This document shows, piece after piece, positions 6,913 through 14,774 of a DNA stretch of 64,000 nt (position 1 is its first letter; every line of letters begins with the position of its first letter). The DNA is from Mogibacterium sp. (GTDB taxonomy: Bacteria; Bacillota; Clostridia; Peptostreptococcales; Anaerovoracaceae), in the NCBI GenBank assembly GCA_017512365.1, contig JAFWGQ010000010.1, forward strand, positions 86,917-150,916, written 5' to 3'. The position numbers were made by a program, and so were the translations under genes. The notes under the pieces are model-generated. The model saw only the letters and a program-made list of their open reading frames with translations. It ran no database searches and was not told where the DNA came from.

Positions 6913-8928
6913 CTATTCCGGCATGAAGCTCCCCGCGACTCCGTTCGCATCCAGCGCGTAGATCCAGTCTTCGATGAATACGCTCCTGAAGAGCTGCGTG
7001 GCTTCGATCTCGTGCTGATCCACCATGTCTATGCTGTCACCTGCCCTGAATACCAGGACTCCCGCCTGGTGAGGGTTATCGGCAGACGAGGTCTCAGTGC
7101 CGTATTCTTCACCGGATGTCTCCGGCTCTTCGGCATCCTCGATGACAACGATGTCGTCAGAAGAGTTTTCGTAGCTGTAGATGTCATATGGTATCGCATA
7201 CCATCCCTTTTCGGCATTGACGGTCAGCGCCTTGTGGTCGCTCTGGGCAAAGCTAGACATGTTTTCGAACTCTTTGCTGTCGAGGACCTTTGGCTCGGAC
7301 GGATCGGAGATGTCGAAGAGGGCCAGCTTGAGCCCGCTGTCGTATTCTCCGCCGTAGCCGTTGTCGCCGGTGGCGTGGCCTATGCCGAGCAGCCTGCCTT
7401 CGCCGGCAGGTACAAGGAGGGTGGAGAAGCCGTCTATCTTGACTTCGCCCTCGATGCGCGGTCCTGCAGGGTCGGCGAGATCGATCACGAAGAGCGGATC
7501 GATCGCTTCATAGGTTATGACATATGCCTTGCTTCCCATGAAGCGCACGGACTTTATGCTCTCGTTCCTGGCGAAGCCCGTGAGCTTGCCGGTCTCACGG
7601 AGCTCTTTGTCGAGCACGTACAGGTTGTTGACATCCATGCCGTTCCTGTCCGAGGTGGTGGCGATGCGGAAGTAGCCGTCCTGCTCGTCCATGGAGAACT
7701 GATTCACTATCGAGCCGCGGACCCTTGCGGTGTTGTCGAATCTTATGTCGAGCCCGTCAAAGCGCGTCCTTGCGATCCTCGTGTATACGGCGCCCGTATC
7801 TTTGTCCCACTCGGAAGACGCTGAGTAAAGGGCGTGGTCGTTGCAGTAGATGTCGCTGCTCGCTCCGAACACGGCCTTTGTGGCCGTCTTTCCCTGACCG
7901 CCTGATGCGATGTCGACCGCGCTGAGCACTATGTACGAGGCGGACGAAGGCTCAGGCATGCAGCGGATGTCCGAAAGAGCGAGCTCTTCGCAGGCGTCGT
8001 ACGGGCCGCACAGAGGCACGACACGTCCGCCTTTCCTGACGTAGTCGCTGGTAACAAGGTATACACAGTCACCGACCATGCGGCTCGACACTATGTCGCC
8101 GCTCTGGCGGAAGTCATACAGCATCTCAGGCCTGCTCCTGTCGCTGATGTCGTATACGACCACTCCGGAGCTGCCGCTGTCCTCATCGTCACTGTAGATC
8201 CTGCCTACGGTCACGAGCCTGTCGCCGCTGAGGAAGATGTCCTCGATGTAGTTCTCTACGCCGTTGTTGCCTATGGCCGCGAGCTTTTTCGTACTGCCGT
8301 CCTCTGCCTCGAGTATAACTACCTCGCGGGCGGCATTGACATAGTAGATGTATCTGCCGTCGGTCTTGACTATATCCGCTTCATCGACGCCGCCGACCTG
8401 AAGATACGTCTCGGAGTGTGATGCGTTCGACACGCTCTTTCCCGGCGCGGCGGCTTCGGAAGAGCTGTCGGCTGCAGCGGGCGCCTCGTTCATGACCACA
8501 TCCGGAGCAGAGCCCGTCGTGTAGTCCTCGACCAAATCGTTTTTTCCGGCGAACAGCCTGTCGGACGGCGTTTCGTCGAGACTCCTGATCAGGTTCATTA
8601 TCTCTCTTGTATTTCTGAATTCATACAGTTCGCCGCCGGACGCCGATGTGTCAGGCTCTCTGTCGATGAGCGGGCTCAGGGCAGCGATGCCGAATATGGC
8701 TATCATGGCAGCCGCGGCGACCGCGAGCACCTTCCTGTTCTCAGGGCGTATCCATGCGCGTTTTTCCGGCGCGGCCTTTCTGAAGTCCTTCTCCTCGGTC
8801 TCTTTCTTTTCAGGGGATGATCCGTCAGCCGCTTCAAGCATCCTGAGGATATTGTCCTCAGAGAGGCTCTCAGGCGCCCTGACACCGTCATTATCGAATT
8901 TTTCTTTTATGTAATCTCTGTTGTCCAT
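6913..8928 (-). CDS. Membrane-anchored beta-propeller protein paired with an ECF sigma factor
   Basis: The protein has 671 residues. The N-terminal 65 residues are charged and cytoplasmic, a single transmembrane helix follows (about 68-88), then a low-complexity stalk and an extracytoplasmic domain that fits the secreted beta-propeller family PF09826 (signature VGGVDEADIVKTDGRYIYYV). I chose the ATG at 8928 because AGGAGAGACC precedes it; a longer in-frame reading to 9306 only reads through the sigma factor gene. The gene starts 11 bp after the sigma gene's stop. Anti-sigma factors usually occupy this position and topology, so the cytoplasmic tail may hold the sigma factor. This role is inferred; no zinc anti-sigma motif is visible. 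Confidence 0.8.
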   Translation of the reverse strand: MDNRDYIKEKFDNDGVRAPESLSEDNILRMLEAADGSSPEKKETEEKDFRKAAPEKRAWIRPENRKVLAVAAAAMIAIFGIAALSPLIDREPDTSASGGELYEFRNTREIMNLIRSLDETPSDRLFAGKNDLVEDYTTGSAPDVVMNEAPAAADSSSEAAAPGKSVSNASHSETYLQVGGVDEADIVKTDGRYIYYVNAAREVVILEAEDGSTKKLAAIGNNGVENYIEDIFLSGDRLVTVGRIYSDDEDSGSSGVVVYDISDRSRPEMLYDFRQSGDIVSSRMVGDCVYLVTSDYVRKGGRVVPLCGPYDACEELALSDIRCMPEPSSASYIVLSAVDIASGGQGKTATKAVFGASSDIYCNDHALYSASSEWDKDTGAVYTRIARTRFDGLDIRFDNTARVRGSIVNQFSMDEQDGYFRIATTSDRNGMDVNNLYVLDKELRETGKLTGFARNESIKSVRFMGSKAYVITYEAIDPLFVIDLADPAGPRIEGEVKIDGFSTLLVPAGEGRLLGIGHATGDNGYGGEYDSGLKLALFDISDPSEPKVLDSKEFENMSSFAQSDHKALTVNAEKGWYAIPYDIYSYENSSDDIVVIEDAEEPETSGEEYGTETSSADNPHQAGVLVFRAGDSIDMVDQHEIEATQLFRSVFIEDWIYALDANGVAGSFMPE

Positions 8929-8939
8929 CTGGTCTCTCC

Positions 8940-9449
8940 TCAGGATAAGAACTCCCGCATCTTTGCCAGGCTGCGCGACAGCTTTGATCTGACCGTTCCC
9001 GCCGGGAGGCCTGTCTGATCTGCTATCTCGCTGCTGTTCATACCGGCTATGACAGAAAGCAGCACGATCTCGCGCTCCTGATCGCTCAGTTTTGCCAGCG
9101 CCTCGTTCAGCTCGACCGCGAGGGAAGGGGATGAGCCTTCCGGCGTGAAGCCGCCTTCTCTTATGACCTGCCCGATGTTCTCGCGTGAACTGATCGCGTC
9201 CTTTATGCGCGACGCGCAGCAGTTCGACAGTATGCGGAATATCCACGAGCCGAACGCCCTGCTGCTTCTGAGGCTTCCGATGCTCTTCCAGGCCGCGAGA
9301 ACGCATTCGCTCACGGCGTCTTCGGCTTCCTCCGGGCTGCCCAGTCTGTACAGGGCGTATCGGTAGAGCCTGTCCTTATATGAGCCGTACAGCTCTGCGA
9401 AGGCTTCTCTGCTGCCTGCTATTGCTTCATTGATAAGTCTTTCGTCCAT
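8940..9449 (-). CDS. ECF-type RNA polymerase sigma factor
   Basis: This 169-residue sigma-70 family protein has only regions 2 and 4. Region 2 (about 10-80) binds core polymerase and the -10 element (YRYALYRLGSPEEAEDAVSE). Region 4 (about 110-165) has a helix-turn-helix (MNSSEIADQTGLPAGTVRSK) for the -35 element. It is the first gene of an operon with the membrane beta-propeller gene, and an ECF-like promoter precedes it, so autoregulation is likely. The inducing signal is unknown. Confidence 0.92.
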   Translation of the reverse strand: MDERLINEAIAGSREAFAELYGSYKDRLYRYALYRLGSPEEAEDAVSECVLAAWKSIGSLRSSRAFGSWIFRILSNCCASRIKDAISSRENIGQVIREGGFTPEGSSPSLAVELNEALAKLSDQEREIVLLSVIAGMNSSEIADQTGLPAGTVRSKLSRSLAKMREFLS

Positions 9450-9511
9450 GTCATGTCCTCAAACCGTTGAGAGTGATCACACTCTGTTCTTGAGAGCTCC
9501 TGTATATATAG

Positions 9512-9537
9512 TAGCCGAAAGCGGGCGAAGTGTTGCA
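9512..9537 (-). promoter_or_regulatory. Candidate ECF-type autoregulated promoter of the sigma operon
   Basis: On the minus strand TGCAAC (9537-9532) is followed after 14 bp by CGGCTA (9517-9512), about 62 bp upstream of the sigma gene start. The AAC core at -35 and C-G-rich -10 are the usual layout of Bacillota ECF promoters. The match is by eye only. Confidence 0.4.
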
Positions 9538-9674
9538 TCATAATTTCATTTTTCATTTTTTTCAGAAAGACGGACACGGATGTGTTAGTATGGATGCATG
9601 CAGATAAACGATGAAGGCAAAGAGGCCTGCAAAACGCAATAAGCAATAAATAAGGAAACAGGAGCAGAACGAAA

Positions 9675-10085
9675 ATGAGTGAAAGAGCGGAAAAGGCTGT
9701 AGCAAAATACAGGAACGGATATAACTGCTGTCAGGCTGTGGCATGCGTGTTCGCTGATGAGACCGGCATGGACGAGGCCGTGCTGTATAAGCTCGGCGAG
9801 GGCTTCGGCGGCGGAATGGGAACAGCGCAGGGAGTCTGCGGCGCCATAAGCGGAGCCGCGATGATCGCCGGACTTGTCCACAGCGACGGCGACATCGAAC
9901 ACGCCGGACAGACGAAGGCGAAGACCACGAGATCTTCAGGAACGATGCAGAAAAAATTCGTCGAAAGGGCAAAGCGTCTCATATGCCGCGACATAAAGAC
10001 GGGCAACGACGGAAAGGCTTTCACATCGTGTCCTGACTGCATCAGGATCGCAGTCGGTCTGGTCGAAGAAGAGCTCGGGCTGTAA
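9675..10085 (+). CDS. C_GCAxxG_C_C family protein
   Basis: This 136-residue protein belongs to the small Cys-motif family named after its conserved pattern. The visible cysteines are C18-C19 (GYNCCQ), C55 in GVCGAISGA, C104, and C119/C122 in SCPDC. The Gly-rich stretch GEGFGGGMG precedes the central cysteine. The family is widespread in anaerobes and is thought to bind a metal or redox centre; its reaction is not established. It sits alone between the sigma operon and the permease gene. Confidence 0.85.
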   Translation: MSERAEKAVAKYRNGYNCCQAVACVFADETGMDEAVLYKLGEGFGGGMGTAQGVCGAISGAAMIAGLVHSDGDIEHAGQTKAKTTRSSGTMQKKFVERAKRLICRDIKTGNDGKAFTSCPDCIRIAVGLVEEELGL

Positions 10086-10143
10086 GGGGAGGATAAAGAA
10101 AAGCCGATTGGGAAATGATCTGGATAAAAAAACAAGAGAGCCG

Positions 10144-11043
10144 ATGAGCGACTACAAGACCGGTCTGCTCTGCGTCATAGGCTGCCAGCTGTTCTGGGGC
10201 GTATGTCCGATATACTGGCAGGCGCTGATGCCCATACCGTCGTGGATCATCATCCTCTACAGGATAGTCACCATGTTCGTGTTCTCGTATATCGCGGCGC
10301 GTTTCAGGTTCAGCAGGGAAGAGGTATGGGGTCCCCTCAGGGACAGGGCTGTAAGGAGGAAGTACTTCACGGCCGGCCTCATCCTCACCGCCAACTGGAG
10401 CACGTACATCTGGGCCATGACATCCGGCAGGGTGATACAGGCATCCATAGGCTACTACATCGAACCTATAGTCATATGCGCAGTGGGCATCATCGTATTC
10501 AGGGAAAAGCTCACGAAGTACAACCTGACCGCGATGATCTTCGCGGCGGCGGCCATAGTCATCATACTCGTGCACTACCGTCAGCTGCCGGGCGTGGCAC
10601 TCGGGCTCGCCTTCACATGGGCGGCGTACTCTGCGATCAAGAAGACGTCCGAGATGCCGGTGCTGCTGACCATGGTCTACGAGACCATGATCTACGCTGT
10701 GATATGCTTCTTCGCGATCATATATATCGAAACAAGAGGCATTGGAGCGCTCAGCCTCGGAGTCCCGGGCAAGTACGCCCTGATGTATCTGAGCGGGCTC
10801 ATCACGCTGATCCCGGTGGGGCTCTTCAGCGTGTCCGCGAAGAAGGTATCGCTGCTCGTCATCGGCCTGTGCCAGTACATAAGCCCTACGATGTCGCTTC
10901 TTCTCGGCATATTCCTTTTCAAAGAGCCTTTCGACAAGGTGCAGGCGGCAGCGCTTGTCATCATATGGACCGGACTCGCGGTATTCACATACGGCGAGTT
11001 CGTCTCTGCAAAAAAAACGGCCAGGGGGACCCCGGCCAGCTGA
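10144..11043 (+). CDS. rarD: RarD-like EamA family permease
   Basis: A ten-helix drug/metabolite transporter of the EamA superfamily with about 299 residues. The opening (KTGLLCVIGCQLFWGVCPIYW) and the internal motif TANWSTYIWA are typical of RarD. Substrates of this subgroup are not established. I prefer the ATG at 10144, which starts directly before the first helix as in other family members; an in-frame TTG at 10108 with GGGGAGG upstream is an alternative and would add 12 residues. It follows the Cys-motif gene closely and may share its transcript. Confidence 0.8.
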   Translation: MSDYKTGLLCVIGCQLFWGVCPIYWQALMPIPSWIIILYRIVTMFVFSYIAARFRFSREEVWGPLRDRAVRRKYFTAGLILTANWSTYIWAMTSGRVIQASIGYYIEPIVICAVGIIVFREKLTKYNLTAMIFAAAAIVIILVHYRQLPGVALGLAFTWAAYSAIKKTSEMPVLLTMVYETMIYAVICFFAIIYIETRGIGALSLGVPGKYALMYLSGLITLIPVGLFSVSAKKVSLLVIGLCQYISPTMSLLLGIFLFKEPFDKVQAAALVIIWTGLAVFTYGEFVSAKKTARGTPAS

Positions 11044-11057
11044 TTTTTTGAGTCTTT

Positions 11058-12260
11058 TCAGTTTTCGTCTTCGGACAGATGCGATGTGTCGAAGCCCAGA
11101 AGGTTTCTCGCCTTGAGTTCGACGGCTTCGGCTATGGCGAAGACCACATCCAGCGACGGACCGTAGAACACTCCGCCGTGATGAGGGATTATGCACGCAT
11201 GGGTCTTCTTCAGAGTGGAAACCACAGTTGCAGCGAGCTCTGCCGTCCCCGGCGGGGCGTACGCTGTCACCAGTATGTCTCCGATCAGATCCTGCAGTTC
11301 TCCTCCGCCCAGCCTGAATCCCGCCTCGCAGGCGGCGAATACGCTCAGCGCATTCGAACGGGTATGCATTATGGCCCCGCAGTCAGGCAGCTGCCTGTAG
11401 GCAAGAGCGTGCATCCTGGATTCGGTGCTCGGGATGCGCTGGCTGCCGTATTCCAGAGTGTTTATGTTTACCTTTACTATGTCTTCGACTTTTATGTCGA
11501 AATAATCCATTGAGGAAGGGGTTATGAGCATCTCTTCGTCGTTGAGCCTTACGGAGAGATTGCCCCATGAACCGTACGAGAGATCCTGCTTCACAAGCTC
11601 CATCCCGAAATCCACCAGCTGCGCTCTGGCAGCGAACTCATCCTCGTCAAATCCGATGAATTCCACATGAGGCTCTTCATTGCGCCGGGTGTAGTCGGAA
11701 ATGAAATTCGCTCTGTATTTTTCGGCGAGCTCCTCCGGTATGGCAACGGTGCCTCCTATGAGACTGCCGTGCACTTCGGCCTCGCAGGCCTTCTCCACGA
11801 TCTGGATGGCGGCGACTGCTTTTCTTGCGTTGCTGCACGCGGCGATCGCTCCTGTGCCTTTTACCAGACAGACGTCCGAATCTTTCAGCCCCGCAAGGAT
11901 ACTGGCGGGGGACGCGTCATCGATCACCCTGAGATACGGACCTGTCAGTCTCGCGAGATCTTCGAGTGTCACAGCTACGGCGTCCCTGTCCTGCGACGCC
12001 TTTACGGTATCGGCAGAGCAGCCGAAAATGATGGCGTTCACATCGGGCCTGTTCCTGAATATCTCGCCCTGCCATCCTTCCTGCAGATCGCAGACCTCGA
12101 ATTCCTCAGGAAGGATGCCTGCGAGCATCTTGTTGCCTCCCGTACTGAGGCAGACCCTTTTGTCGACACGGATGCAGATCTGACCGTACATGATCTTGAA
12201 TCTGCCGTGGAAGCCCTTTATCGCGTTAGTCAGCAGCTCAGCCGCTTTGTCCATATCCAT
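11058..12260 (-). CDS. Duplicated class II aldolase/adducin-like protein
   Basis: The protein has 400 residues and two tandem class II aldolase/adducin folds. The N-terminal copy (about 5-180) is degenerate: it keeps the fold pattern but shows no metal-binding histidine pair. The C-terminal copy (about 205-390) has the sugar-phosphate aldolase layout, with SYGSWGNLSVR, the likely acid-base E280 and H299. However the canonical His-x-His pair reads H299-T-R301, so one zinc ligand is replaced. H360/H361 supply the third position. Catalysis, if any, may differ from fuculose-phosphate aldolase. No sugar-catabolic genes adjoin it. Confidence 0.7.
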   Translation of the reverse strand: MDMDKAAELLTNAIKGFHGRFKIMYGQICIRVDKRVCLSTGGNKMLAGILPEEFEVCDLQEGWQGEIFRNRPDVNAIIFGCSADTVKASQDRDAVAVTLEDLARLTGPYLRVIDDASPASILAGLKDSDVCLVKGTGAIAACSNARKAVAAIQIVEKACEAEVHGSLIGGTVAIPEELAEKYRANFISDYTRRNEEPHVEFIGFDEDEFAARAQLVDFGMELVKQDLSYGSWGNLSVRLNDEEMLITPSSMDYFDIKVEDIVKVNINTLEYGSQRIPSTESRMHALAYRQLPDCGAIMHTRSNALSVFAACEAGFRLGGGELQDLIGDILVTAYAPPGTAELAATVVSTLKKTHACIIPHHGGVFYGPSLDVVFAIAEAVELKARNLLGFDTSHLSEDEN

Positions 12261-12296
12261 GATGACCTCCTCCGTATCTTCAGCGCCGGTAATATA

Positions 12297-12325
12297 ATAA
12301 GCGAAGCATACAATACTTCGCTTAT
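12297..12325 (-). terminator. Perfect 10-bp inverted repeat between glycosyltransferase and aldolase genes
   Basis: ATAAGCGAAG (12297-12306) and its exact complement (12316-12325) flank a 9-nt loop. On the minus strand the stem is followed by TATATTA. It lies 49 bp past the stop of the glycosyltransferase gene, so it is probably that gene's terminator; an operator for the aldolase gene is the alternative. Confidence 0.5.
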
Positions 12326-12373
12326 CGTGATACTAACACAATACAATGCCATATTTATGATGGATGTATAAAC

Positions 12374-13594
12374 TTAAAGGAAAAAACCGGTCAGGCTTTC
12401 CGCAACGTGATCCCATGTGATCGAAGAGGTGTCCGGAAGGGGCCCCGGAGCCTCGCCCGAAACGATATCCAGGACCGCTTTTTTCAGTACGCCGGCGAGA
12501 TCCGAGGTGAACTGCGAACGCGCTTCATCGACGGGCTCGTCTATGCTTTTCATCGCAGGCGCAGGGACGAACCTTGCGTTCGGGCGGCCCACATTGGCAT
12601 CTATCCAGTCCCTGACTCCCGGCAGGTCCGTGCTGACCGGCAGCGCTCCCGAAGCCATGGCTTCTATGAGCACAAGCGGCAGTCCCTCGAAATACGAAGG
12701 GAGGACGAATATGTCGCTGCTTTTCATCAGCTCGGCAAGCATGTCCTGAGGGATCTGGCCGAGATAGCTTATGTATGGAGGCAGAGCGCCGATCCTGCCG
12801 GCGAGGGCCTCGTCCTGACAGCCTCCGGCCATGGCGAGCCTGAACTCCGGCACATCCGGATCGGCGTCGAGAAGCTCAAGAGCCTCGAGCAGCTCAGGGA
12901 CTCCCTTCGGGCGGCTCACCTTGCCCGCGTAGCAAAGACGCACCGGGGCGTTCTTTTCGTAAGGCTCTCTGCCTTCCGTATTGAACAGCCTGTCGTTGTA
13001 GCCGCTGCCGAGGACCCTGACATGAGCCGGATCCATGTCAAAGATATCCTTTATGCGCTCAGCCATATCGGAATGAAGCGCGAACGCCATGTCGAGCCTT
13101 GCGATCTCAGGCCTGACCTTATCCGCGAGTGCGGGGCAGTTCACCATCTGGCGAAGGTCCGTGCCGTGGGATATCCCGCAGACACGCCTGTCCGGGAAAC
13201 GCTTCCTCACGAGCGCCGTCAGCAGGAAGAGGTGATGGCACACTATAAGATCCGGATCGAGCTGATCCATGGCCCTTCCGACCGCGTCCATGAAGGCATA
13301 CGAGAACTCATCGATCATCTCCGGAGTGAGGTCGCGGTATCTGGTCGATTCGTACGGCATGATGTCGGACATGCCGGTTATCGGAAATGATATGCCGCCG
13401 GATGCATCCCCGGCACTGAAGTACACGGGATAGCAATAGACTCCCTCGGGAAACGATATTTTGTCGTCAGGATAAACGCCGCAGACGACAGCCTGTTCGT
13501 GGCCCGCTCTGCAGAATGACTTCACCAGTTCGGTCAGGTATGTGCCGCTCCCCGTGGAATGCGGCTTCTGCGCTGTGATGCTTAATATCTTCAT
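12374..13594 (-). CDS. GT4 family glycosyltransferase
   Basis: This protein of about 406 residues is a GT-B fold glycosyltransferase of family 4. The N-terminal acceptor domain begins MKILSITAQKPHSTGSGTYL. The C-terminal nucleotide-sugar domain includes the conserved YAGKVSRPKGVPELLEALE and the retaining-GT signature SYFEGLPLVLIEAMASG. It probably transfers a sugar from a nucleotide donor to a lipid or polysaccharide; donor and acceptor cannot be read from sequence. The start at 13594 begins at the first beta strand; an earlier in-frame ATG at 13675 would translate the palindromic repeats and is rejected. No other cell-envelope genes adjoin it. Confidence 0.85.
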   Translation of the reverse strand: MKILSITAQKPHSTGSGTYLTELVKSFCRAGHEQAVVCGVYPDDKISFPEGVYCYPVYFSAGDASGGISFPITGMSDIMPYESTRYRDLTPEMIDEFSYAFMDAVGRAMDQLDPDLIVCHHLFLLTALVRKRFPDRRVCGISHGTDLRQMVNCPALADKVRPEIARLDMAFALHSDMAERIKDIFDMDPAHVRVLGSGYNDRLFNTEGREPYEKNAPVRLCYAGKVSRPKGVPELLEALELLDADPDVPEFRLAMAGGCQDEALAGRIGALPPYISYLGQIPQDMLAELMKSSDIFVLPSYFEGLPLVLIEAMASGALPVSTDLPGVRDWIDANVGRPNARFVPAPAMKSIDEPVDEARSQFTSDLAGVLKKAVLDIVSGEAPGPLPDTSSITWDHVAESLTGFFL

Positions 13595-13613
13595 ACATCT
13601 ATGATAACAGAAA

Positions 13614-13668
13614 TGAGTCAAAAAGAACCGTCCCTTTTGACTCAAAAAGAACCGTCCCTTTTGACTCA
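13614..13668. repeat. Tandem copy of a dispersed palindromic repeat
   Basis: Two overlapping copies of a 31-bp palindrome: arms TGAGTCAAAA and TTTTGACTCA around a core containing ACCGTCCC. The copies share the middle TGACTCA. A related copy is at 40625-40661. Such elements resemble repetitive extragenic palindromes mobilised by RAYT-type transposases, none of which is in the window. Confidence 0.75.
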
Positions 13669-13817
13669 CTAACATTTCACTTGAGTTTTTTGCGCAGATA
13701 AGGTATAAAAAGAGAGTCGGAGGCGCTGGAATACGATGCCCCCGGCGAGTCAGAACATACCCGCGGATAATATCGAAGAACCGGCTCCGAATGGCAAGGG
13801 GACGGCATTTTTTATAA

Positions 13818-14519
13818 ATGGGACTATTTTACGAAGCTGAAAAAACATTCGAAGAACTGATGGACGAAAAGAAGAATTTCGTCTTTATCGGCGAGGCGGG
13901 CAGCGGCAAAAGCGAGCTCGTGCTCAACGTCGCTCTCAAACTGGCTGAGCGGACCGGAAAGCCCGTCGATCTCTTCGACCTCGACCAGACAAAGCCGCTT
14001 TACAGATCGCGCGACATGAAGGAAGAGTTCGCGAAAAAGGGAGTGAACATCATCTATCAGGACCAGTATCTTGACGCGCCTGTCATGGTTGGAGGCGTCA
14101 GGGTATCCCTGGTCTCGGACAACTACACCCTGCTCGACATCGGCGGAGGCCATCAGGCGGCAAAGTTCGCGGGCGCGTACGCCGACCTTCTTTCAAAGGA
14201 CGATTCCGTTCCCGTATACATCATAAATCCGTACAGGCCGTGGACCAGGGACGTCGATTCCATCGACGGGACCATGCGCCACATACTCGGATCGATGAGA
14301 CTCGACCACATATATATCCTCGGCAATCCGAACCTGGGATATTCAACTACCGTTAATGAATTCATGGACGGTCTTGAAAAGATCGACGAGCTGCTCGACG
14401 GCTTCACCGCCGTCAACAGCGCATGCGTCAGGAGAGATATCTTCGAGGAGGCGCAGGCAAAAACAGATAAGGCCCTTGTGCCGATCGATCTCTTCCTGAC
14501 CTACTCATGGGTTGATTAG
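13818..14519 (+). CDS. P-loop ATPase of the 2-oxoacid oxidoreductase operon, unknown role
   Basis: This 233-residue protein has a Walker A motif FIGEAGSGKSE (23-33) and a DLFDLDQTKPLYRSRD segment as in SIMIBI-type ATPases that use a deviant switch region. A possible Walker B is LLDIGGGH. It has no membrane segment. The stop is 37 bp before the ferredoxin gene of the VOR operon, so it may help assemble or regulate that complex, for example through metal-cluster or cofactor loading. I do not recognise a named family and the function is not known. Confidence 0.7.
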   Translation: MGLFYEAEKTFEELMDEKKNFVFIGEAGSGKSELVLNVALKLAERTGKPVDLFDLDQTKPLYRSRDMKEEFAKKGVNIIYQDQYLDAPVMVGGVRVSLVSDNYTLLDIGGGHQAAKFAGAYADLLSKDDSVPVYIINPYRPWTRDVDSIDGTMRHILGSMRLDHIYILGNPNLGYSTTVNEFMDGLEKIDELLDGFTAVNSACVRRDIFEEAQAKTDKALVPIDLFLTYSWVD

Positions 14520-14556
14520 TATAAACAGATATTGTCAGGAGAAGGAGGACTTATTA

Positions 14557-14760
14557 ATGGCAAGAATCGAAATAACGAGCGAAGCCTGCAAATCATGCTC
14601 CTACTGCGTCATCTCGTGCCCTAAGAAGTGCATCGGGATAGGCGAAAAAGTTAACTCCAAGGGATATCTCTACGCGACTTCCGTAAGGCCCGAGGACTGC
14701 ATCGGATGCGCCATGTGCGCCCAGATCTGTCCTGAGTCGGCGATAGAGGTCTGGAGATAG
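14557..14760 (+). CDS. 2[4Fe-4S] ferredoxin subunit of 2-oxoacid oxidoreductase (delta)
   Basis: This 67-residue protein has two cluster-binding sets, CKSCSYCVISCPKKC and CIGCAMCAQICP, each with the C-x2-C-x2-C-x3-C spacing. It is the electron-transfer (delta) subunit of a 2-oxoacid:ferredoxin oxidoreductase and passes electrons from the TPP subunit to soluble ferredoxin. The ATG at 14557 follows GGAGAAGGAGG. The alpha subunit gene starts 14 bp downstream. Confidence 0.93.
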   Translation: MARIEITSEACKSCSYCVISCPKKCIGIGEKVNSKGYLYATSVRPEDCIGCAMCAQICPESAIEVWR

Positions 14761-14774
14761 GAAAGGAGACTGAT

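Noticed and set aside
6913-9306. 797-codon reading of the beta-propeller gene
   Set aside because: The extra N-terminal 126 residues read through the sigma factor gene in another frame; the ATG at 8928 has a strong ribosome binding site and begins a normal cytoplasmic tail.
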